A stretch of DNA of 64,000 bases from Enchytraeus crypticus (Eukaryota; Annelida; Clitellata; Enchytraeida; Enchytraeidae), in the NCBI GenBank assembly GCA_905160935.1, contig CAJHZI010000710.1:46001-110000 (forward strand), read 5' to 3'. Position 1 is the stretch's first letter; every line of letters starts with the position of its first letter. The notes beneath the pieces were generated by a model that did not search any database, was not told the DNA's origin, and saw nothing but the letters and a program-made list of their open reading frames with translations. Of this stretch, positions 53,790 to 62,700 are shown one piece after another. The translations under genes and the position numbers were made by a program.

Positions 53790-56700
53790 TAGGTGAAAGA
53801 GAACTAGAGAGAGAGAGAGAGAGAGAGAGTGAGAAAGAGAGAGAACTAGAGCTTGTATCTGTGATCATAGTTACGACTAACAAGTCTCTGAGCTATTTGC
53901 TACCATTGTAATTACAAGACAGTGACGTCCCTGACATCATCCTTGTGTAAGAAAATTTACTTAAAATTCTTATAATTTTTTTTACGTTGTAACAGTAGAT
54001 ACTTGTATTGTAAATGTAATACAGAGTCTCTTCAATTCTATTTGTGTATTTAAGCCCACTGATTGATTAATCGTAACTGTCTTTAAGTCTTCTACAGTTT
54101 TACTTTTATAACAATAAATGCAATTCAGTGGAAAACTTACTATTTTTCTTCTTAGCTTAATTCTTATAATTACCGTATTTGTTGATATTTTATTCCATAA
54201 ATTAACAAATAAGGCGACTAAGGCAGGAGCTGAGGATGGCAAGAGGGGACCCACCTCACCATGAAATATTTTCCCCCAGGATTAAACGGTAATTAATCCA
54301 TCTGAGGAAGGCAACGGGAAACCACCTCAGAAGCCATCCTTTTCCCAAGCTATAGGCTATATAAGGTATGGAATAAGGCATAGACTTTGTGAAGGGATTA
54401 ACTTGTTGATCTAAGGAGTGCTCTTATGGAGCGAGAAACTAGACTATGAGTATAAATATGTACCTTGAACCTGCCACTTGGCAGTGCACTGAAGAAGACA
54501 TTAACAAACTGTTCTAAGAAGATTATATTTCAGGAAAGGAACATCGCATGGGTTATAAAATTTAACACTGAACTCTTACTGCAAGAAGCGTGACGTACCT
54601 TTGTGACGTCACGCGTGCAGCGGTTGCTACGAGTGACGTCAGACCACAGCCTGGTCCGGTGCCTAGCAACAGCAATGTACCGGATGACCCGTGGTCACGT
54701 GATCTCTCAATGTGACGTAGGATAGTGTGAAGCTCCGTCTCTCGACCAGAGAAATTCTCAGAACTAAATCAATGATATATTAAACAATAAATGTCAGACG
54801 TTCTTAACACCTGAAGATGATATGGGTGTTATCATCATCAGTTCCCTGAGTTTTGTACAGAACATAGGGCGGTAACATTCCTCCATTCGTTTCTATCATC
54901 AGCAATCTTCACAGCGTCTTCCCATGAAATGTTTAATGCTCTCAAATCTTTGTTGATCGTATTTAGACAAGTACTTCTAGGTCTTCCTCGTTTCCTTTTT
55001 CCTTCAGTTGGCTTCCAGTTAACTGCAGTTAACATGGGTGTACTACCCGCGTTATCTGGTGATAGGTTTTACTAAAAACTATTTCACATATAGGATTTTT
55101 CTAAAAAAGGAAAGTTTTGAACAAAATGGTTTGTTTCCGCCCAGGCTCGAACTGGGGACCTTTCGCGTGTTAGGCGAACGTGATAACCACTACACTACGG
55201 AAACTCCTGTAAATAGAGTTCGATAAATATCACGTTCAGTTCTTTTTAAATAACATTGTGAAAGCTGTTAAGCCCTTGTTAACGTCAGTTTCATCCCTCG
55301 GAAGTCGGAAGTGATATCAAGGACGGATGAGCCCAGGATTTGAATCCACACATACTGATCCGAGATGGGATATATTACCGACATCGCCACTGGCTCCAGC
55401 TAATAAGTGGATAAAATGAATGAAAATGTTTACAAAAATTGTTTTGAAGTTTCTTAGAATCATGCTTCAACAATGTATCGTACTTGGGCTACTTTTACAA
55501 ATATTAATTCTAATTTTCTTTTATCTCTAAAACTTACTTTTATCTGGCATATTGAAAAAAACCGTGTTTCCGCCCAGGCTCGAACTGGGGACCTTTCGCG
55601 TGTTAGGCGAACGTGATAACCACTACACTACGGAAACTTCTGATTTAGGAGATCTGATATTAACTCTGAATAGCCGTTTAAAGTCTATAAAGTAAAGTTG
55701 AACTAACAATAAAACAATTTTTAGTTTAGACCGATTGCACTGTTACTAAAAAGTTGGTAAAGCTAATGTTAACGTCAGTTTCCTCACTCGAAATTGATGT
55801 CAGTGACGTTAATATAGAAACTAAATTAAAAATACTAGCATTTGTTTCCGCCCAGGCTCGAACTGGGGACCTTTCGCGTGTTAGGCGAACGTGATAACCA
55901 CTACACTACGGAAACTCCTGAATATTGGTTGATACCACTTGCCTGTAATGGCTCGGTTAAGATGTAGTTATTAATAGCTGAAAACTAGAGGCAATTGATT
56001 AACATTGAACCAGTGTTAAACCTAAAAAATCAATGCTATTGTAAACAGCTTCAATAGGATCAGTGTGACCTATCACCTGGTAGATCAACTGATAACAATA
56101 TAAGTGGTCGAATGCGAATAGTGGTCACGTGATAGTAGCATGGCAGTGGTAACGTGACAATAACACAACAGTGATTGAATACGAATAGTGGTCGCATAGC
56201 AGTGATTGAGTACGAATAGTGGTCACAAAATAGTAACGTAACATAGCGGTGATTGAATACAACTAGTGGTCACTTGATAGTAACATAGCAGTGACTGAAA
56301 ACGAATAGTGGTAGCGTGATAGTAACATAGCAGTGACTGAAAACGAATAGTTGTCACGTGATAATAACACAGCAGTGATTGAGTATGAATAGCGGTCACG
56401 TGATAGTAACATAGCAGTGACTAAAAACGAATAGTGATCACGTGACTACCTTAACCTCTTACCATTAGATAAAGAAGTTAAAATACTCACAATTTATGAA
56501 CAGCAGAAACGTGTTGATAGACTTCTGTGGCCAGGTGAATTAATTCACAGCTTCTTGTTTCTTCTTCTTTCATTAATTCACAGCTTCTTGTTTCATCTTC
56601 ATTCATCAGTTCATGAGTCATATGCCTCATTATTGTCTGCATGACGTCATCGGCCATTCGTTCAATATACAGACGGTGAGTGCGTGATGCGGCTGGGTCA

Positions 56701-59700
56701 ATGCCTTCAGGCAGCCATTCCACACTGTAGTGATTTTGTACTTCCTTACCGAACTGTGTATTAAAACATTAAACACTTAACTACTACAATTTCATTCAGA
56801 ATTACAGCTAATAGGTCATAAAACTGTTACAATAAGTCATAAAACTCTTACAATAAGCTATAAAACTCTTCCAATATGTCATAAAACTCTTCCAATATGT
56901 CACAAAACTCTTCCAATATGTCATAAAACTCTTCCAATATGTCATAAAACTCTTCCAATATGTCATAAAGCTCTAGTTAATACTACCAGCCTAAATGTGA
57001 ATTCTATCAGGTTTAGACCTCAATGTGAATCTATCAGGTTTAGACCTCAATGTGAATCTATTAGGTTTAGACCTCAATGTGAATCTATCAGGTTTAGACC
57101 TCAATGTGAATCTATCAGGTTTAGACCTCAATGTGAATCTATCTGGTTTAGACCTCAATGTGAATCTATCAGGTTTAGACCTAAATGTGAATCTATCAGG
57201 TTTAGACCTAAATGTGAATTCTATCAGGTTTAGACCTAAATGTGAATTCCATCAGGTATAAACCTAAATGTGAATTCATTGTATTTTACATCTAAAAGCT
57301 AAACTCTTATCATAATGTATCGTATAACACTTTAGACAACTCACATGTTGCTGTAGTTTCCCCCTGGTGAACAGATGCAGTCTGTGTTGAGCTGAGTCAT
57401 CAAGAACTTGTTGAAGAGGCTCTATATCGACATAATCCCTGCACAATTCTTGGCTCAGTTCCAAGAGGGCGGAGTCTAAATCTCTTCTCAGCCATAAGCA
57501 CCCGCCCACTGGTGAGTCATCACCCTCTGAGAAGAGGTCATCAAACTCCTTCTCTGCGACTAATTAATCAATCAATTAATTAAGTACACTTTACATCCGC
57601 TTCCGCTTAATTTTTTATTTATTAGATACATATATGTATAGGTAATATGGATTCATTGTCTTCTACAGTTTCTCTTTTATACTACCTCGTTGCTTCATTT
57701 CTGAACCAACTTGCAACATTTCTGAAGCAACATTTCTGAAGTTGCTTCTGAATTTCTGAAGGCGCTTCTAACGGCAAGCAAAGTAATCTTCGAGGCATCA
57801 TAGCTTAACACTTTATTTCCAGAGGCTTTTAATTTTCATGGGCTTCTATTTTTCAGAGCCAATTAATTCTTCACATGATTAGGCCTATCGACAGTTCGTA
57901 TTGATAGAAAACTATTAAAGTGAAAACCGATTCCTAATTGAAATAACCAATTGCTTGAACATTTCAATAGTAACTAAGCATTTCTAAATAAAATTAAATA
58001 GATACATACCATGGACCTGCCAGTAGGCAGTGCACTAAGAGAAAGAGAATAAATATCGACCTGACATGGTGAGCTTGTGAAAGGCTGCATGGTCCAGCTG
58101 CGCCTCCTTGGCCCCATCATGCAGGAGTCTGACGAGCTTACGAGCCACGCCCCTCCATTGACTTCTAGTGGCCGCCCTCTCACTAGCCGCCCTGCTCCAA
58201 ATGTCCGCGTAGTGCCGGCTGAAACCAGTTTAGATCAGCTTAAGAAACTGGTTGAAACCACTTTAAACCAATTCAAGACACCGACTGACACCAGTTTAAA
58301 TCAGCTTAAGAAGCCATCTGAAACCAGTTTAGATCAGCTTAAGAAACTGGTTGAAACCAGTTTAAACTGGTTTAAACTGGTTTCTTTGGGCTCTTTTGTG
58401 ATAACTCTCTTCACGATTATTGGTTTAGTTTCTAATTAAGGATGCTGTATTTTTTTTGTTATGACATGGAAAACAAATCAAAAGGTTGAATGAATGAAAC
58501 CAATTTAAGACACCGGCTGAAACCAGTTTAAACAAGATTAAGATATGGTTGTAACCAGTTTAAACCAAATTAAGACACCGGCTGAAATCTGTTTAGACCT
58601 GTTCAAGAAAATTTGAAATATTATAAACTAAACAAATCTACTAGACAATACAAACAGTATCAGTCATAACTTAAGTGCTTGATAGTAGCCTTTATGGGCC
58701 TGTATTAGTATTTGTCGTTCATATTTCTAATATTTTACACTAAAATTTCCAGATTCAGAATTGTTACTCAAATATTCTACTTCTCTAACTAGTTAATTAA
58801 TTAATGCTGTTGTACTTTTACTCAATTATAATTGTGTAAAAGATAGACGCCCCTTCTAGCATGCTGCCCCACAGATCTGGGGCAGCATGCTAGAAGGGGC
58901 GTCTATCTTTTACACAATTATAATTATGTAAAAGATAGACAGCTCATAGACAGCTTGCTGAGCGAAGGAAGGCTTGGTCTCTCATGGGCCAATCCTTCTC
59001 TCAGCAAGCTGATTAGCCTTTTACAAGCCGCTCATTCATTTCAATTAATAAAATCTTAACAATCTTCCGTCGACTGTTCTTGCGTAATTGCTGGCTGTCA
59101 GCTAGATAGAGTCTTTCTCTCTCTTTACCAAAGATTAGTCAATGATTACTACTATGACTGGACTAACCTAATATCCTGCAGTCTATACACCGGAGGGTCG
59201 ACATTCTCGTCAAGCCTGTACCAGGAGGTGAGGAGGTTCACCGGGTCCTTCAAGGCGCCTGAGCCCTCCAGGGTGGTCGAGGGTGTCTTAGCGAGGGACG
59301 AGGCAGGCTGACCCCTCGAGCCCTGCCCACTAGTCCCCTCAACACCCTTAGTGACCTCCTCTTCCCGCCACATGTCGCTCTTGTTGCTCACCCTTGAGAC
59401 TCTTCTTATTCTCTGCTCTGAGATCTTGATCAGCTGCAGTCCAAGGCTGGGCTTGCGGTATCTGCACAGCGTGAAGCAGAGTTAGGATTAATCAATACAA
59501 CACCATGCGACAACGTGCTGAACTAGATTGTTCATATGTAAGACTGGTGTTACCAGTCCATCGTCTTACCAGTATAATTAAGTAAATTCACTGCATCGTC
59601 AAGATTCAGCTGAATTACTTCATTGACTGATAGACTGGTAGTTCAATGTATAAACACGACTACAGAGGTTGCGTGGCACTGCATGTCACATATTCTGACA

Positions 59701-62700
59701 GAAGACTAGAATAGCTAAATTAATACACTAGAAGAGATAAATCACAACTCCCTACGAAAAGATAATTTATTTTATCAATATCCGCAGAAAAATGCTAAAA
59801 GATTGTACATCATTATATATGAATTGATTGATTAATTGATTCAGTAAAAAAAGTAAACACGCATTATAGTGACAAATCTATTTTAAAATCTATTTTAATA
59901 ACTATGTTGATATCTATCACTTTTAATACCACATATTTAAACCGTTAGGCAATTTATTCCATTTTCCGTATAACCAGTCCAGTGAATGTCCGAGCATTTA
60001 CTCTCAGATCAGCGCGGCTGGAATTCGAACCCACGAGATTTCAATTCACCTCAGTATCCGTCAGTTAAACCTTCATGACGTTACCCCTACGCTATTAAGA
60101 CATTCAGCATTATTGAATAACCGAATAACCTGGACATTCGACGTTCCCTCAGTTTCTTATCTTCCAGCCCGGTTCTTTGCTGAGAGGTCCTTCGGCTTCG
60201 AGGTTGATCGTTCGTTTCGCTGACTGCCTGCGACTCTACGAGCTCGGCGGGCGCTAATGATCCCTCCAGAGCGTCCCTGATAGCGTGGAAATCATGGCGG
60301 GGTATCGTTAGCGGCAGCACAGGCTCTCCGTACTTCTGAGCTATCATCGACTGTTAAGTATGATCAATCAATCAATCAATCAATCAACAGTTTCCTTGTG
60401 AAATAATTACATTCGAGATATATTTGGCTGGAGCCAGTGGCGATGTCGGTAAGATACTCGACCGCGGATCAGTATGTGCGGGGTTCAAATCCTGGCTCGC
60501 CCGTCAATGACATCGCTTTCGAGTGAGGAAACTGACGTTAACATAAGCTTAGCTTAAAGCCTGGGATTTGATAGTTGTATCAGACGTCACCAATGTTTTG
60601 AGATGGATTATCGTTCCATTCATCTCTATATTCTATGCAAGACAACTATAAATTTATTAAAAATTAATTAAATTTTCAATTTATTGGACGAAAATTCGTA
60701 ATGTAGCTTAATTAGCATAAATAAATTATGCTTGTATTTAACCTGCCCTACTCTACTTTAGTTTTTTTGAAAATCGGTAGCGCCCAATTTTTATTTAAAT
60801 ATACTTTATGCGAAATAAAAATAAACGAGTATCTAGCCGGTATTCTGGTGTTATAGTTGTTCATTAGTTAAGATGTTCAAGTATTCTATTAGGTAAGAGT
60901 GGGCTGCACACTATAGGATAGTTCTGAATCACTCGTAGTAACTGTCTCCTACTTGAGTTGTGTAACAACAATTTATGCTTTCTCTTTCTTCCTGCTTCTT
61001 GTTCAACAGCGCGCTAACATTCAAGTCAGTTTTCTTAGACATTTCTAACTTACTTTGTAACTTAAAAATTTCTAACTTACATTGTAACTTACGTATTTCT
61101 AACTTACATTGCAACTTACGTATTTCTAACTTGGTAACTTAGACATTTCTAACTTACTTAGTAACTTAGACATTTCTAACTTACTTAGAAACTTATTGCT
61201 TAGCAACTGTTTGATATTTTAGTAACTTAGATTTTTCTAACGTCTACCTCTAGGAAAGATTCTGATTTTCTTTTCTCACGCGTAGAAAGTTCAGTGGATA
61301 AGTTATCTTTAAAGCTGGGTACTGACTGGCGGAATTAATAGAGGTCAGTAGATAACTTTTCTTTATGAAGTAGCGCATAACAGTGTAGCAATAATGCTAC
61401 TGATGTCTGGACTCAATAGACACTTAAACACTTCTATAGGTTCAACTTCAATTGCTTTTATAAACACTTTCTGTAAATAGATTTCTTGGTTAGGCTACAT
61501 TTTATCAGAGTAGTTAAACTACTTAACCTCTACCACTTTTAGTTAGAAAAATTATGTTAAACTCATTTTTAGTAGTAAAATCGCATATCACTATTTAGAT
61601 AGCGCAATATTACAATAATATGTAAAGAATTTCAGTGCCTAAAGTCAAAAAAGAATTAAGTACTAAAGAGGGTAGTGAAAAATGTTAACAGAAATGTGAA
61701 CAACTCGCCGGCTTCCAATCCTTCAGATTTAGTACTAATTATAAAAATAGTAGTAATAATAATAATTATTATTATTATTATTATTATTATTATCTTTGGC
61801 TTTCATGACTTTGCAAAGATTTAATGCAGTCTGCTTTAACAATTCTTTTAAGCCGATTGATGACCTCGAGTAGCCGGGCGGCGATTCAGCACGTATTGCT
61901 TGAATTGTTTTTATCATACCCCAGGTTCTTTACACCGGGGTAAAAAAAATAATAATAAAGGTTTAACGTCCGTTTCCTCATCCCGGGATGATGTCAGGGA
62001 CGTCCCCAACAGCACACATCACTACAGATCAATTCACCCAGACCATTCTGCAATATAAATGTGTTGAGAAGTAAGGTCCTAAACGAAAGCCAGTCCGGTG
62101 ATCAGAAATTCCTTTAACTTACAATGACGAACAGATTTTTACGTCCGTTTCTACTCAGCACAGAGGCCGCAGTGAGGTGGGATAGGTCTTGACAATCGAG
62201 GGCGGAGTCTCTCATGCCCCACTGACTGTCAATCACCTCTAGGCTCCTCCCACGAGCTCTGGCCCAGTCCTTGAGCTCAGGGTACACATGCTCTATCAAA
62301 TAACTCCGCTCTACTTCTGTGTCTAATCAATCAATCAAGAGATCAATTCAGCAGTCTATTTGTCGATCAATCAATTAATTAACAGTCAAACTATTAATTA
62401 GTAACACAAAATAGTAACTACAAACCATTATCTTTAATAATAATAACAATAATAATAAAGTTTTAACGTCTGTTTCCTCGTACAAGGATGATGTCAGTGA
62501 AGTCGCCCATCACATGTCATTACAAATCGATTCACCCCACACGATCTGAAAAAAACATGTGCTGAAGAGAAAGAAAAAGATCCTAAATGGTGCCAGTAAG
62601 GTGATAAAAGAAATAGTCAATTGTTATTATTTGTTATTGTTTTCTTTGTTATTTATATTGCTTAATATTGTTAAGTTGTGGTTTGAAATGCAAATAAATA

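Larger units (their letters stand above)
55565..56487 (-). repeat. Right arm of the inverted duplication (partner 33302-34189)
   Basis: Carries tRNA-Val (55565-55637), SINE-A fragment (55747-55806), tRNA-Val (55843-55915) and the 42-bp minisatellite (56120-56450). On the minus strand it starts 3 bp after the exon 56491 donor (GTG/AGTATTTTAAC). Confidence 0.92.

Noticed and set aside
58077..58439. 120-aa + strand frame (TSLDQLKKLVETTLNQ-type repeats)
   Set aside because: Antisense of a real exon plus the 33-bp repeat; 33 bp is divisible by 3, which explains the open frame.
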